Positions 11,745 through 23,055 of a stretch of 64,000 nt of DNA are shown in pieces. The stretch lies in assembly GCF_029784135.1 (NCBI RefSeq), contig NC_073746.1, positions 91,834,564 through 91,898,563 of the forward strand, read 5' to 3'. Below the pieces are notes generated by a model. The model saw nothing but the letters and a program-made list of their open reading frames with translations. It was not told where the DNA came from and ran no database searches. Both the position numbers and the translations under genes were made by a program. Each line of letters begins with the position of its first letter. The first letter of the stretch is position 1. The stretch is from Toxorhynchites rutilus septentrionalis. Its lineage: Eukaryota; Arthropoda; Insecta; Diptera; Culicidae.

Positions 11745-13036
11745 CCCAGCAAACATTAAATCGCATAACAAGCGTATATATAACATCATATGCCCTAAAA
11801 TTTGGTTGGCATATAATGCGCCTAACTGGCATATGCATGCAAAAGTGGAGGCTACCCAGCAAACATTAAGTCGTATGAATAGCTATAATTGGAGGCGATA
11901 TACATACAACCAAGACACATTTGTATGATATATGATGCAGATAACTAGCATATACACACAAAAGTGGAGGCGATATACGTATATGCCATATTTTGTACGC
12001 ATATAAAGCCGTATATAACGATATGCGATGCTTTTTGGACTGATATGCGATTTGATACGACAACGTTACCACTCAATCCATTGATGACATGGAAAATCGT
12101 GTTTTTGCATTTTATGCGATTTTAGATAACTATGATCGATATTTTGATTGATATTTTATGCGATTGTGATTTGATACGAAATTATATGTGACTTATCATG
12201 TGCAAAGTTATACGATTTAATGTTTGCTGGGTATATACATACATGGCAAATGCTTACCGAATTTGTTTGGATGAATATGCAACTTTGACCGGCTATAATA
12301 GCGATTATGTTGAATTAAATTGCGATCTAATGTGAATATATTCATGAATTGTCAAAGCATCAAATACGACTTTTGCCATACTCATATACGATTTATTACA
12401 GACATAGAAAAAAACAAATGGGGCAAAATATTTTCGTGAAATGTTTATTATAGCCTCACGAATCGCCCTTTTTATATATGAGTATTTATGTTTGTAAAAA
12501 TAATAATTGTTTGATTGACTTGTGTTGACTGCTCCGATGTGGGTTCGAACTCCGGTCGTCTGGATTATCATCCACCAGCTATCTCGCGTGGCTATCTGAA
12601 ATTGATTCCAATAGCAGTTAAAACTTTCGAGTGCATCAGCATTTCATTGACATTTCAATATGATGTAATATGTTCTTTATTAGGATCTAATATGATTTAC
12701 TGTTTCATGATTTTCTTCAGCAAACAACACGATTTACTACAGTACTGAATCGATTTAAATTATACGCTTATACGACACACAAACTGCATCAGCGTAATAT
12801 ACGCATATGATGCGGATTGAATATATTTTACGACAATGTACATCATAAAATTGATGTTTATTATACCGAATTGCGACTCAATTTGATAATGGTATATAAA
12901 ATCGAGTTTTTACATTTTATGCGATTTCAAATATACACGATACATACTTTGATTGATATTATATGCGATTATGATTTATTCGGATTTCTTGTAAGACTTG
13001 ACACGTGCAAAATTATACGATTTAATGTTTGCTGGG
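11745..13036. mobile_element. MITE-like element with CCCAGCAAACATTAA ends (outer)
   Basis: The left end, CCCAGCAAACATTAAATCGC, is mirrored at 13012-13036 by TACGATTTAATGTTTGCTGG then G. The inside is rich in ATATGCG, CATATG and related AT tracts and has no coding potential. It contains a second element with the same ends (next entry), so it is either two nested insertions or a composite. Confidence 0.6.
11855..12231. mobile_element. MITE with CCCAGCAAACATTAA ends (inner)
   Basis: The ends CCCAGCAAACATTAAGTCGT and TACGATTTAATGTTTGCTGG are inverted repeats of each other. TA flanks both sides (11853-11854 and 12232-12233), a TA target duplication as in Tc1/mariner or pogo-derived MITEs. Length 377 bp. 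Confidence 0.65.
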
Positions 13037-14019
13037 GAGTATAAACTGTCTCAAGAAGTCGTTGTCACGTCACACAAAGTATACGATCCATTCCAGCTTG
13101 ACGTGGTAATATTTTGACTCAATACAACCATTGTTTTAACGTTACATACAATACAAAATTAAACGATGTTTTAGTGGAATTCAAGAATCATCAGTTGGAG
13201 AATATTTTATAAACAGATGGGCTTGCTGTCTGTCAAATACTGTTGTGACGAAACAACACCTGACTTTGTTTCGGACTGTTGAACATTAATGTTTGAAACT
13301 GAACTGAAACCATTCCAAAACATACAAATGAACTTCCTTCTATGTTTTGTCAACAATAGATTAACGTAGATTCCACAATATAGAATTGATTCTTGTTTCG
13401 ACTTCCAGTTTGCTGGTAATAGTATTGAATGACGAAAAAATATCGAAACCCCATACGATTTGGGTATTTCGCTGCAGGTGTCTTACCAGCGGTAGTAGTA
13501 GAATATCGTATTCCGATGTCATTTTAAAATCGAGGATGGTGAAATCTGGTTCGTTAAAAACGGATCTAAAAGGCCGAAAATGGCTTGGAATTCTACAATA
13601 CGATCGTGAATGGTAGCGTTGGCGTATATCCATGGGTACGCGAAGAAGAATTAAAAAAGAGAATATAGTTTGATAGTGAGCAGATAGGATTCAAGCGAGA
13701 GGGAGATAATATTTGAGTGGTAAGAACTTACCCTTAGAGCGACGCGTGTGGAGTTAGACAAAGAAAGTACACATCCGAATGCACACGCAAACGTTAACGG
13801 TTAACGATCAAAGTCAAAGTCATCTTCAACACGCAAACATAAACGCCTGAGCTCAGGCTACGCACACATGCACACAGATGCAAACAAAGAGTTTATCAAA
13901 AATTTCAGATGGAAAAATCAAACGCGTTCCCCCTGTAGTGAGCGCCACTCGATGAACCAGGATTGTGCTAGCCATCGATGGCAGGCGCCAGAGTGAACGT
14001 GTTAAACAATCATACATAA
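13037..14019. other. No supported gene, 1 kb
   Basis: Overlapping open frames at 13361-13633 (-) and 13386-13616 (+) show no motif. The 13485-13770 part has weak similarity to 3010-3150. The last 60 bases are probably 3' untranslated sequence of the RTE element. Confidence 0.3.
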
Positions 14020-14735
14020 TCAGTTGAGAGCCGTGGTGGCTCGTGCTGTGTCAAGTATTCGTCTCCAATCTACTCGGTCCTGGGCCACTCGGCGCCAATT
14101 CCGTAAGCGTCCCATCACTCGCAAGTCGGCTTCGATCTGGTCGTGCCACCTGGCACGTTAGGCCCTCTATTTCTGGTGCCGGCGGGGTCATTGAAGAGAA
14201 CGGATTTCACTGCACTGTCGTCCGGCATCCTCGCGACATGTCCGGCCCAACGTAACCTCCCGACTTTCGCTAGGTGTATAATGGGAATCTCTCCAAATAG
14301 TGCCTGTAGCTCGTGGCTCATACGTCTGCGCCACTCTCCGCTCTCCGTTTGTACTCCACCAAAAATAGTCCGCAGCAGTTTCCGCTCAAAGACGGCCAGA
14401 GCGCGTATGTCCTCCGTGAGCAACTTCACAGTCTCGAGTCCATAAAGGACCACTGGTCTTATTTAGCTTTATGCGACGCCGTATTCTCCTTGACCGAAGC
14501 GTCTTTCGGAGCGCAAAATATGCCCGATTTCCAGCTTGAATGCGTCGTTGGATCTCTTTCGTGGTATTGTTGTCGGCGGTGATCAGAGATCCCAAGTACA
14601 CGAATCAACCACTTCCAGTACATCGCCGTCCGCTGTCACTGTCCGTGGGAGGCTCACTGTTTTCTCCTTTGAGCCTCTTCCCACCATGTACTTGGTTTTT
14701 GACGCATTAATTAGTAGTCCCGCCCTCCTGGCAGG
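14020..14735 (-). pseudogene. RTE-type LINE, C-terminal part
   Basis: The minus strand encodes the end of an RTE-like ORF2: NASKTKYMVGRGSKEKTVSL at about 14700, then YLGSLITADNNTTKEIQRRI, VLYGLETVKLLTEDI, WRRRMSHELQALFGEIPIIH and GRLRWAGHVARMP, finishing GRLRNWRRVAQDRVDWRRIL up to a TGA at 14020-14022. Frameshifts occur near 14390-14450 and 14120. The matching N-terminal part lies at 16511-18500. The active-site YADD segment falls in the gap between the two parts and is missing. Confidence 0.8.
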
Positions 14736-14924
14736 TGCAAACACAAAAAAACAGATATTTCAGCATGAAAACAATGTTTTATCAATACAAGAGTCATTGA
14801 ACTATCCATCTGTAAGGTCGTGTATACCAGTTGTCTAATAATGTGAAAGTCATGACCAAAACAAAAGAACAAAAACCTACCACTCATTGACAAATTTAGG
14901 GTAGGTTTATAAAATTAGTATGGA

Positions 14925-14992
14925 ACTCTCTTTCGCGGATAAACCGCACCGCGGATAATCCGCTCGCGGATAATGGGGGTTACACTGTATTA
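14925..14992 (-). mobile_element. Possible pogo/Tigger-like terminal fragment
   Basis: On the minus strand the sequence reads ACAGTGTAACCCCCATTATC followed by repeated CGCGGAT/ATCCGCG motifs. This resembles the terminus plus subterminal repeats of pogo-type MITEs. No partner end was found. Confidence 0.3.
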
Positions 14993-15477
14993 TACTTTTT
15001 TTTATTCATTATATACTAACATTTATTCACAATATAACTTTATTTCAAGATAGCATTTCCTCCTTCATGTGGAGCATGTTCCTTGTTGAGTGTTGATAAT
15101 TTTGTTCGAGAAGAATGAGACTGACTGGATTCTCTTTTCTGTTTCTGGGTGATTAGTCCCCACACTCTGTATTGTATCTAGTTTCTAGATTGATTTATTT
15201 TCACACATCCATTAACCGCAATTTACCGATAAATTTGCATAATTTTACTACTCAATTTTTATTTATATTTTCTTTTTGGTATTACCCTTATATCTGGGGC
15301 ATTTTACTCAATCTTGCGGTAATTCTTTATTATAATTTAAACATCAGTTGGAGTATATAATTATTATGATGAAGATATAGAGAGGGTTACAGGAAAAGAG
15401 ACTCCCTTACTCCCGCGGATTTTTCCTTTATCAATGTCAAAATTAAACTAACTGATTCTTATCATACAGCTTCTATT

Positions 15478-16500
15478 AAGACAACGATTGAAAGGCCAGG
15501 CGCATTCGTAACATTCTACAATACATATTATTTTACTAACCATTTCCTTCAACAGATACATTTTATGCGATAGTTACACCGACTGATTGTATCCGCAAAG
15601 TTTTGTATTAAGATTCCTTTCTAATAGTTGGAGCACTGTCATTCCCGCTGATTCCCCTTTTATCAATAAATAACTTTAATCACAATTTCCCAAAACATTT
15701 CCTTCTAGGCAGCTACTAATGTGACAACGATCGGAAGGCCAGAATACATTAATAACATCCTACAATTTATTAACAAATTCCTTCAACAGATACCACAAGT
15801 AATAGTAATAGTAATAGTAATAGTAATAGTAATAGTAATAGTAATAGTAATAGTAATAGTAATAGTAATAGTAATAGTAATAGTAATAGTAATAGTAATA
15901 GTAATAGTAATAGTAATAGTAATAGTAATAGTAATAGTAATAGTAATAGTAATAGTAATAGTAATAGTAATAGTAATAGTAATAGTAATAGTAATAGTAA
16001 TAGTAATAGTAATAGTAATAGTAATAGTAATAGTAATAGTAATAGTAATAGTAATAGTAATAGTAATAGTAATAGTAATAGTAATAGTAATAGTAATAGT
16101 AATAGTAATAGTAATAGTAATAGTAATAGTAATAGTAATAGTAATAGTAATAGTAATAGTAATAGTAATAGTAATAGTAATAGTAATAGTAATAGTAATA
16201 GTAATAGTAATAGTAATAGTAATAGTAATAGTAATAGTAATAGTAATAGTAATAGTAATAGTAATAGTAATAGTAATAGTAATAGTAATAGTAATAGTAA
16301 TGGTAATAGTAATAGTAATAGTAATAGTAATAGTAATAGTAATAGTAATAGTAATAGTAATAGTAATAGTAATAGTAATAGTAATAGTAATAGTAATAGT
16401 AATAGTAATAGTAATAACAAGTTAGGCCAGTAACACCGGCTGAGTGTATCCTATGGCTTAAAAGTTTCTTGTTATTGAGTTTATATCATCTGCGAAGCCC
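15478..16500 (+). repeat. Direct duplication around the microsatellite
   Basis: The unit containing ACAACGATTGAAAGGCCAG, ACATTCTACAAT and CCTTCAACAGATAC (15480-15565) recurs at 15724-15795 as ACAACGATCGGAAGGCCAG, ACATCCTACAAT and CCTTCAACAGATAC. The shared 3' flank (ACACCGACTGATTGTATCC against ACACCGGCTGAGTGTATCC) resumes after the microsatellite at about 16432. The second copy therefore acquired the array inside it. Confidence 0.7.
15799..16416 (+). repeat. (GTAATA)n microsatellite, 103 units
   Basis: There are 618 bp of GTAATA repeats with one substitution, at about 16302 (A to G). Both strands stay open across the array (Val-Ile repeats on plus, poly-Leu on minus), which is an artefact of the hexamer, not a gene. 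Confidence 0.97.
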
Positions 16501-16510
16501 AGGGTACTTT

Positions 16511-18500
16511 TGTTGAAAATCGTGGGCTATATTAAATAACATACAGGATAGCCCATCCCTTGCCTTAAACCTCTGCGTGATTCAAAGGGGCTCGAGAGTG
16601 CCCCCGAAACAAGAACGTAGCACATAACTCGCTCCAAGGTATCTTTAATCTGCCGTGTCAGTTTGTCCGGAAAACCGTAGTCGTGCATGATCTGCCAAAG
16701 CTGTTCTCGAACGACTGCATCATAAGCTGCCTTAAAGTCTATGAATATGTGATGAGTGGTCACGTTGTACTCCCGACATTTCTGGAGGATTTGTCGGAGG
16801 GCAAAAATATGGTCCGTAGTGGCGCGGGCCCCCACGAAGCCCGCTTGGTACTGCCCTACGAAGCCTTTGGCTATCGGGGATAGACGACGTGTTAGAATCT
16901 GGGAGAGCACCTTGTAAGCGGCGTTAGTTAGCGTTATGCCGCGATAGTTGCCGCACTCGAACCGATCGCCCTTTTTATAGATGGGGCAAACAATACCCTC
17001 CATCCATTCTTCCGGTAATTTCTCCTCCTCCCAAATCCTGGATATTACCCAATGATGTGCCCTTTGCCAGTATATTTTCACCGTGTTTATAGAGTTCAGC
17101 CGGAAGTCGGTCTTTTTCAGCGGCTCTATTTGCCTTCAGCAGCCCGATTTCTCACTGGATCTCCTGGAGGTCGGGGGCTGGGACATCATTATCGTTTGAG
17201 GGCACTTCCAGGTAGGTTTCCATTACGGCTCCATCTGCTATCTCGCCATTGAGGTGCTTATCGAAGAACTGCTGCCACCTGTCGACCACCTCGCACTCGC
17301 TTGTAATCAGGTTTCCTTTCTCGTCCCTACACATGTCTGGCTTCGGTGTGTAGCTCTTACGAGATTGGTTCACCTTCTCATAGAACTTGCGCGTATCATT
17401 AACTTGAAATAGTTGTTCTAATTCGTCACGATCCCTGTCCTCCTGCTGGCGCTTTTTTCGCCGCAGTATCGTGGTCAACTTATTCCGCGCTCGTCGATAT
17501 TTGGACAAATTCTCCCTCGTGGCAATGCTTAGATAGTTTTTCCGAGCTGTTTTGCTTCTCTCCATCGCTTGCTGGCACTCCCCGTCGAACCAGTCGTTTT
17601 GTGGGCTCGTAGTTTCCTCACCTAGTACCACGGTTGCGGTCTCTTCGATGGCAGAGCTAATCTTACTCCAGCCGTCTTCGAGATTCGAAGCATTTAGATC
17701 CCCAGAGGAGGGCAGTGCCTCATCCAACAGGCGCGCGTAATTCTCGGCAGCTTGCGGGTCTTTTAACTGCCGAATGTTAAACCGAGGAGGGCGGTTTTGC
17801 CGTGAGTTGTAAGCTCTCGATAGTTGTTAGTGCACATGTACTCCTACTAGGTAGTGATCCGAGTCAATATCCGCACCGCGCAGGGAGCGTATGTTAGTGA
17901 TGTTTGAGAAAAATCGGCCTTCGATGAGGATGTGGTCAATTTGGTTTGTTGTATGTTGGTCAGGTGATCTCCAAGTGGCATTATGAATATCCTTGCGGGG
18001 GAAGAAAGTGCTTCTGATCACCAGGCCTCGGGAAGCTGCGAAGTTGATGCATCGCTGGCCGTTGTCGTTCGTGTTGGTGTGTAGACTGCATGGGCCTATC
18101 ACCGGTCTGTACATTGTTTCCCTACCAACCTGGGCGTTCATATCCCCGATGACGATCTTGATGTCCCGTGGTGAACCGCTGTCGTATGTCGCTTCCAGCT
18201 GCGCATAGAACGCTTCCTTCTCGCCGTCGGGTCTGCCTTCGTGCGGACAGTGCACGTTGATGATGCTGTAGTTGTAGAACCGGCCTTTTATCCTCAGTAC
18301 ACACATCCTTTCGTTGATCGCCTTGCAATTAATAACGTGATCAAACATTCTGCCCAACACTACAAAGTCCGTTCCCAGCTCGTTGGTAGCCCCACCGCTC
18401 TGGTAAAACTAGGCCTTACCGCCGCGGACCTTCCACACCTTCTCACCCTTGCGACAGATTCCCTGCAAAGCCACGGGGTTGGTTACCCGATCTTCACTAT
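16511..18500 (-). pseudogene. RTE-type LINE, endonuclease and RT N-terminal part
   Basis: Reading on the minus strand from 18500: an endonuclease with FYQSGG, VLGRMFDHVINCKAINERMC, YNYSIINVHCPHEG, the catalytic GDMNAQVG and SDHYLVGVHV; a linker with NDWFDGECQQAM and a basic, charged stretch (17152-17727); then the reverse transcriptase with VCPIYKKGDRFECGNYRGIT, QAGFVGARATTDHIFALRQI, FIDFKAAYDAV and RRGLRQG. Just after RRGLRQG the frame shifts, and the sequence continues DGLSCMLFNIAHD before breaking at about 16510. The 5' end is truncated inside the endonuclease. Frame breaks also occur near 17830 and 17100. Mosquito RTE elements (for example JAM1 in Aedes aegypti) have this layout. Confidence 0.85.
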
Positions 18501-18787
18501 GGTTACTCGTATCCCAGCCGGCACCACGGGGAGGTAGGGATAGGAGTTACTGGACAGGAAGCTAAGGACCACGAATGTTAAATAATCACGATGTAAAAAT
18601 TGGAGGTCGGTCAAGGACCAACCCGAATTTTCCCAAACAACGGCATACCGTGTATTACAGGTAACAGGTAGATTCGATTTATATATTGGGTTGGGGAAAA
18701 AGAAATGTCGTATATTGTCAATATATGGCAACACTTAAACATATCTTGTGTTGTACTCATCGCATCGGGTCATACTATACGGCTATT

Positions 18788-19004
18788 TAACACTCCTATA
18801 CTCGCGCATTGGTCTGTCAGACCGAGAAATCAATAATTCGTTCATTTTGCAGAAAATATCAACACTGCGACTTTGCGATTCTCTCTAGCTTCGTTATTCG
18901 TCGTTCGTCATCGTTTAGCGTATCGCATGTGTTGGTACAAAAGGGACGTGTGCTACTTTTTTAACACTTTCGGTCTGACACACCGACGCGAGTATAGGAG
19001 TAAC
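18788..19004. mobile_element. TTAA-type MITE with CTCCTATACTCGCG ends
   Basis: CTCCTATACTCGCG at 18793-18806 and CGCGAGTATAGGAG at 18987-19000 are inverted repeats, extended inward by GGTCTGTCAGACCGA and TCGGTCTGACACACC. TTAA precedes the left end (18787-18790) and TAAC follows the right, suggesting a piggyBac-type TTAA target. A related single end lies at 22449-22485. Confidence 0.6.
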
Positions 19005-19903
19005 TTTTTTGGACAAGTGCCATTTTTCATATTCTAGAATATTGTTGAATGAAATGTATAAATTAATGTTAGCGGCGTGGAATATTTATTGAATATAATG
19101 AATAAGATCATTAACGGACTATTCTTATTTGATTTCAGTCCCTTTTGTAACTGGATTGAACGGATCCATATATTAACTATTCGTCGATATAATCGTCGTT
19201 AGATTCATACGTTTAAAAGCAAAATATGAATGTTTGACTTTCGTATAGTTATTCGCTAAATATAATGGTCATACATATACACACTTGTGGAAGAATTTCA
19301 CTTGTGGAAAAATTGTAAACAGTAAACTATAAACTAATCGGTGGCTTATGGAAATTTTTAACAGTTACAGTTTCGGAGATATTTTGACGTAGGACTACGT
19401 CTAACCGGAAGATATAGGGGGTGAAATGGAAATCTAGGCACTGAACAAGTAGGAAAAAATGCAAGATTTGGAACGCTTATAACTCGAGCATTTCTCAATA
19501 GATCACAAAGGTTTTTGCATCAATTGATAGGAAATATATCTACGCATCTATCATAACGAATAACATTTCATTTTTGTTGAGATAAATAATTGAATAATTG
19601 TGAAATATCAAGCATTGTCAAAATGCACTATGTGCCCATTTTTTATTGGTCCATTTTGTGCTCCTCAAATCGTACCGACCAAAACGGGCAACCAGAGCAG
19701 CAGCGAAATAGAATGAAGCACGTTTGGAAAGGAAAAAGAAAAAAAAGAACGAAACATTGGTCGCAGTCTCACACATGCGTAATTCTCGAGCCAGCCAGTC
19801 AGCTTAAAAATCCCCGCTCCGCTGCCGTAACGATCATTCTCATTCAAACCGTACACCACATCGGTTCGCATCACAACACATCAACAAACCAACCCAAGCA
19901 GCC

Positions 19904-20390
19904 ATGTATGGACATGGTAAAGGAGGAAAAGTGAAGGGAAAGGCAAAATCCCGCTCGAACCGTGTTGATCTGGAGTTCCCCGCAAGGGTAGCTAGGCCGA
20001 GCGCGTTAGTACCAGTGCACCAGTCCACCTAGCCGGCGTTATATAGTTTCGGCCGCCGTAGTGATCGAGTTAGCTGGCAAAGCTGCTCGCAACGATAAGA
20101 AAACCCGCATTCGGAACAGAACACATTCGGTTCGGCGGACATCAAGACAACAGGCAGTTGCAGCGAATAGCGAGTGGCAAACGCAATCGCAAAACGGCAT
20201 CAGGTAGCAGAAGAAAAAAGTTTGTTCTTTATACAAACTGCTTTGTTGGCAAATCCAGAACAAGGCGGCATCGAGGGCGTTCGAAATGGTTTTTTTTTTC
20301 AAAACCACGAGTACTAAGTTTTCTAAATTGGAACCATTCCATAAAGCAAGGCGCTTTTCAGGGCCATTAAACCTTCCAAAAAAGAGTTTA
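19904..20390 (+). pseudogene. Histone H2A pseudogene 1
   Basis: The start is intact: ATG at 19904 encodes M-Y-G-H followed by GKGGKVKGKAKSRSNR, the H2A N-terminal tail (normally SGRGKGGKVKGKAKSRSNRA). The rest aligns at DNA level with H2A codons for RKGNYAERVGAGAPVYL, the [20 protein letters not shown] stretch and the region after it, but with frameshifts, a TAG where TAC was expected, and internal losses. A degenerate histone 3' stem-loop GGCGCTTTTCAGGGCC follows at 20350-20365, and a purine tract AAAAAAGAG at 20379-20387 resembles the downstream element read by U7 snRNP. This marks descent from a replication-dependent histone gene, introns and poly(A) absent. Confidence 0.85.
20350..20390 (+). 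terminator. Degenerate histone mRNA 3' stem-loop and HDE
   Basis: GGCGCTTTTCAGGGCC has one stem mismatch against the 16-nt histone stem-loop. The ACCA after it has become ATTA. A purine-rich AAAAAAGAG follows 14 bases later, where a histone downstream element is expected. Confidence 0.7.
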
Positions 20391-20583
20391 GGAAATACAG
20401 TTCAATGCTTTCTAAAACGTTATCCAAAATAATAATAAAACACAAATTGATTTTTTCATAATTTGTTTGCCAGGATCTGATGAGTATGTGAATTTGGCAG
20501 TTGTTCTGAGCTTATTGATAGTTGGGGACTTTCCTGATTATTCAATTTTCACCAATTCTTAAATTGTTTCCAGATTGAAAGTA

Positions 20584-20803
20584 CAGTAATTTACAATTAG
20601 TTCGACAATTAGCTAATTGGACGGACATGTAATGCGGCTTATTTAGTTGGACATTTTTGTAAACATAGAGATCCAAATTATGACCCCACATTGAAAGTCG
20701 ACACTGTACCACTGTCATCGCAAATGTTCAATTACAGGTTAAAATCGCCTCCAATGCGACACTGAGTGGCGCTTCGGCACGTCGCATTGAATGTAATTTA
20801 CTG
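20584..20803. mobile_element. 220-bp MITE with CAGTAATTTACA ends
   Basis: The ends CAGTAATTTACA and TGTAATTTACTG are inverted repeats flanked by TA on both sides (20582-20583, 20804-20805), the TA target duplication of Tc1/mariner and pogo groups. There is no coding potential. Confidence 0.7.
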
Positions 20804-21655
20804 TACAACATGTCACAAAGCTGGATGGGAAGAAATTTTACAACTGTGAAAGCTGTGGCGAGTGACAAATGCAATCGCTAAACAGAAAGGTTTAGCCGAA
20901 CAAGATGGGGATATCGAGTGATAACAAAACAATAAACTCTTTAGATTGAAGATAATTTTGTGATCTGAAAAGGACCCTTTTTAGCCTGCATGTGAATCCA
21001 ACGAGCGAACAAATCGTAATGAATGTATTTTTTTCGCTCCCTTTTAACGCTCATTCGTTCGTCTCGTTGGACTCGCCCCTCTGGCTGAGTCTGCCGATTT
21101 GTCTCTATCCTGTGAGTGTGTACCGCTAGAGTATAAAACACGCGGACCCCAAAAAATATCTTATTTTCTTTCAAACCGTAAACCCGTGTGGTTGTACGGC
21201 ATCGGCATCGTGGACGTAACAAAGGAGGACAAGTTAAGGGAAAGTTAAAGTCTCACTCGAACCGTGCAGGTCTCCAGTTCCCTGTTGGTCGCATTCACTG
21301 ATTGCTCCGCAAGGGTAACTAGGCCGAACGGATTGGTGCCGGAGCACCAGTATACCTAACAGCGATTATAGAGTTTCGGCCGTCGGAGTGCTCGAGTTGG
21401 CTTGCAAAGCTGCTCACGACAATCAGAAAACCCGCATCAAGAACAGAGCAGCTTCGGTTCGGCGCTCATCAAGACAACAATTAGTTTCAGTGAGTGGCAA
21501 AGTGTTTCTCCGGCACGTCGCATAACATGTCACAAGCTGGATGGGAAGAAATTTTCCAACTGTGAAAGCTGTGGTGAGTGGCAAACGCAATAGCTAAACA
21601 GGAAGGTTTAACCGAACAAAATGGGAATATCGAGTGATAACAAAAACACAACACC
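20770..21655 (+). repeat. Duplicated segment flanking the H2A relics
   Basis: The tract ACATGTCACAAAGCTGGATG with following AACTGTGAAAGCTGTGG and ATCGAGTGATAACAAAA at 20810-20935 recurs at 21527-21655. With the two H2A relics in the same orientation, this shows that a histone-containing unit was tandemly duplicated. Confidence 0.7.
21207..21490 (+). pseudogene. Histone H2A pseudogene 2
   Basis: The start codon is lost (ATCGTGGACG where ATGTCTGGACG-type sequence is expected). Readable parts are [20 protein letters not shown] then PVGRIH, a stop, LLRKGN, a TAG for Tyr, and AERIGAGAPVYLTA. The following codons for the EVLELA and DNKKTRI regions are recognisable only as DNA. No stem-loop was seen behind this copy. 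It is closer to the H2A consensus in its first half than copy 1. Confidence 0.85.
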
Positions 21656-21830
21656 AAAGTTCATAAATAGTAAACAGTAAACTAATCCATTTTTCAGGTA
21701 GATAGGTAGGTATTCACGTAGGAGAAGAAAATAAAACAATATATTTAAAATATATATTTAACAAAAGCTGTCCCCTTTGTATAGTCCTACGTCACTCCGG
21801 TTATGTCCCCGACATTACCCACCCGTCTTT

Positions 21831-22440
21831 TTTTTTATAATGGACAATATCTACAAGAAAACAAGAAAAAGAAAAGGAAGTTCCTAGAAATCCTTTTATA
21901 TAATCTTTTTATGCCCCATCTAAAAAAAGGCATTAATTCTTAGTTTACCAAGAATACAGAGAAAAAGAATATTAGAAATATGCGAACTTTATATTCCAGA
22001 ACCTTTATCATCTGGTAATTATCTAGAAGGTCGTTATACATTCTTCTCTTCGACAAAAGACCCGAAAAACACGCAACAACTGCATGAAATGTAAAAAGTA
22101 TGTTTGCTTCAAGCATGCAGTTATGCTATGTTCCGATTCTTACTCCAATGAAACCACAATGGATCCATACGTTTTATGTCATTTTACAGCTCTTTATACT
22201 TCCATGAATTATATTCAGTTGCTTACTTTTAATTAATAACAGTGAAAAATTCGAATTTCGTTATTTGTGTTGGAGTATCGGAAATTACTCTATTTTGATG
22301 AGGCTGAATTAGATGACTATTAAAATATAATAAAGACGAAGGAAACATATTTTTTGGAGTTTTTTCATTCAATCATACCCTCTTCTTCAAATAAATACCA
22401 ATAAAACCTGAAAAATACACAATGGCAACGTTACAGAGAA
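21831..22440. other. No supported feature
   Basis: AT-rich DNA with no recognised coding or repeat signal inside the segment that interrupts the mariner. Confidence 0.35.
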
Positions 22441-22490
22441 GTTTAATTTTCGGTCTGTGACACCGTGCGCGAGTATACGTGTTATGATTT
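22441..22490. mobile_element. Single end of the CTCCTATACTCGCG MITE family
   Basis: TCGGTCTGTGACACCGTGCG then CGAGTATACGTGTTA is a diverged copy of the inward and outer end motifs seen at 18970-19004. It marks the right junction of the insertion in mariner. Confidence 0.5.
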
Positions 22491-22594
22491 TGCACGCAAG
22501 TACAGGAGGGTTAAAGACGATAATCTGTGCTACAAGTGTCGTTTTGACAGTGTTGTGATTGTCCTTTTCAGTCGTAAGTTATAGCGCATCAAAG

Positions 22595-23055
22595 ATGGAG
22601 TCCACCAAGCAAGAAATTCGCCATATTTTACGTTTTTACTACCTGCGAGGTAAAATTGCAACGAAGGCGGCCGAAAAAATTCGTGTAGTTTATGGACCCG
22701 ATACTGTAACGATTCGCACAGCACAGCGTTGGTTTGATCGATTTCGTTTTGGTGTAGTGGCTGTCGAAGATACACCCCGTACTGGTAGGCCAATCGTCGT
22801 GGAAACCGATAAAATCGTTGAAATCATCCAAGTTGACCGGAATGTGAGCACTCGCTCGATTGGCCTGGAACTGGGTATAGACCATAAAACCGTTTGGAGC
22901 CGTTTGCAGAAGATTGGATTCCAAAAAAGCTGGATGTTTGGGTGCCACACGAGTTGACGCAAAAAAATCTTTTAGACAGAATCAACGTACTGATAATGAA
23001 GTTGCCTTCTAAATGGCAACAAGTTTGCGAACAAAACGGCGAATATTTGACTTAA
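22595..23055 (+). pseudogene. mariner transposase, internally deleted
   Basis: The ATG at 22595 starts MESTKQEIRHILRFYYLRGK, a mariner N-terminus. Two helix-turn-helix regions follow: KIATKAAEKIRVVYGPD... with TAQRWFDRFR, then RTGRPIVVETDKI... with STRSIGLELGIDHKTVWSRL. A one-base shift near 22927 moves the frame, after which KLDVWVPHELTQKNLLDRIN is readable. This is joined directly to MKLPSKWQQVCEQNGEYLT and TAA (23053-23055), the normal C-terminus. About 180 residues with the whole DDD catalytic domain are deleted, so it could bind ends but not cut. Confidence 0.9.

Larger units (their letters stand above)
14736..16510. other. Segment interrupting the RTE LINE
   Basis: This 1.8 kb segment separates the two RTE parts. 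It replaces about the YADD region, so insertion was accompanied by loss of LINE sequence. It holds a possible pogo-like end (14925-14990), AT-rich DNA, a direct duplication (15478-15710 and 15715-16500) and a very long microsatellite inside the second copy. Confidence 0.55.
19380..21830 (-). repeat. Palindrome-family copy containing histone H2A relics
   Basis: On the minus strand the copy starts near 21830 with GGGGACATAACCGGAGTGAC then GTAGGACTATAC, a diverged form of the family start, and ends at the perfect 16-bp palindrome GACGTAGGACTACGTC (19386-19401) preceded by a TAACCGG/CCGGTTA tract. In between, on the plus strand, lie two H2A relics and one MITE. Other copies are at 23.5, 30.5, 32.8, 42.3, 44.6, 46.3 and 48.5 kb. 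The class of element is unknown: no transposase or reverse transcriptase was seen in any copy. Confidence 0.6.

Noticed and set aside
12540..12570. GGTTCGAACTCC-like RNA polymerase III B box
   Set aside because: Two departures from the consensus and no matching A box at a suitable distance.
13361..13633. 90-codon minus-strand frame suggesting a retroelement protein
   Set aside because: No protease, RT or zinc-knuckle motif, and an equally long frame on the other strand.
15721..16425. Long frames of Val-Ile (plus) and Leu (minus) repeats
   Set aside because: They are the translation of a GTAATA microsatellite, open by chance in several frames.
18686..18740. A separate small mariner MITE at the left end
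   Set aside because: The matching right end at 23130 and the transposase remnants in between fit one interrupted mariner better.
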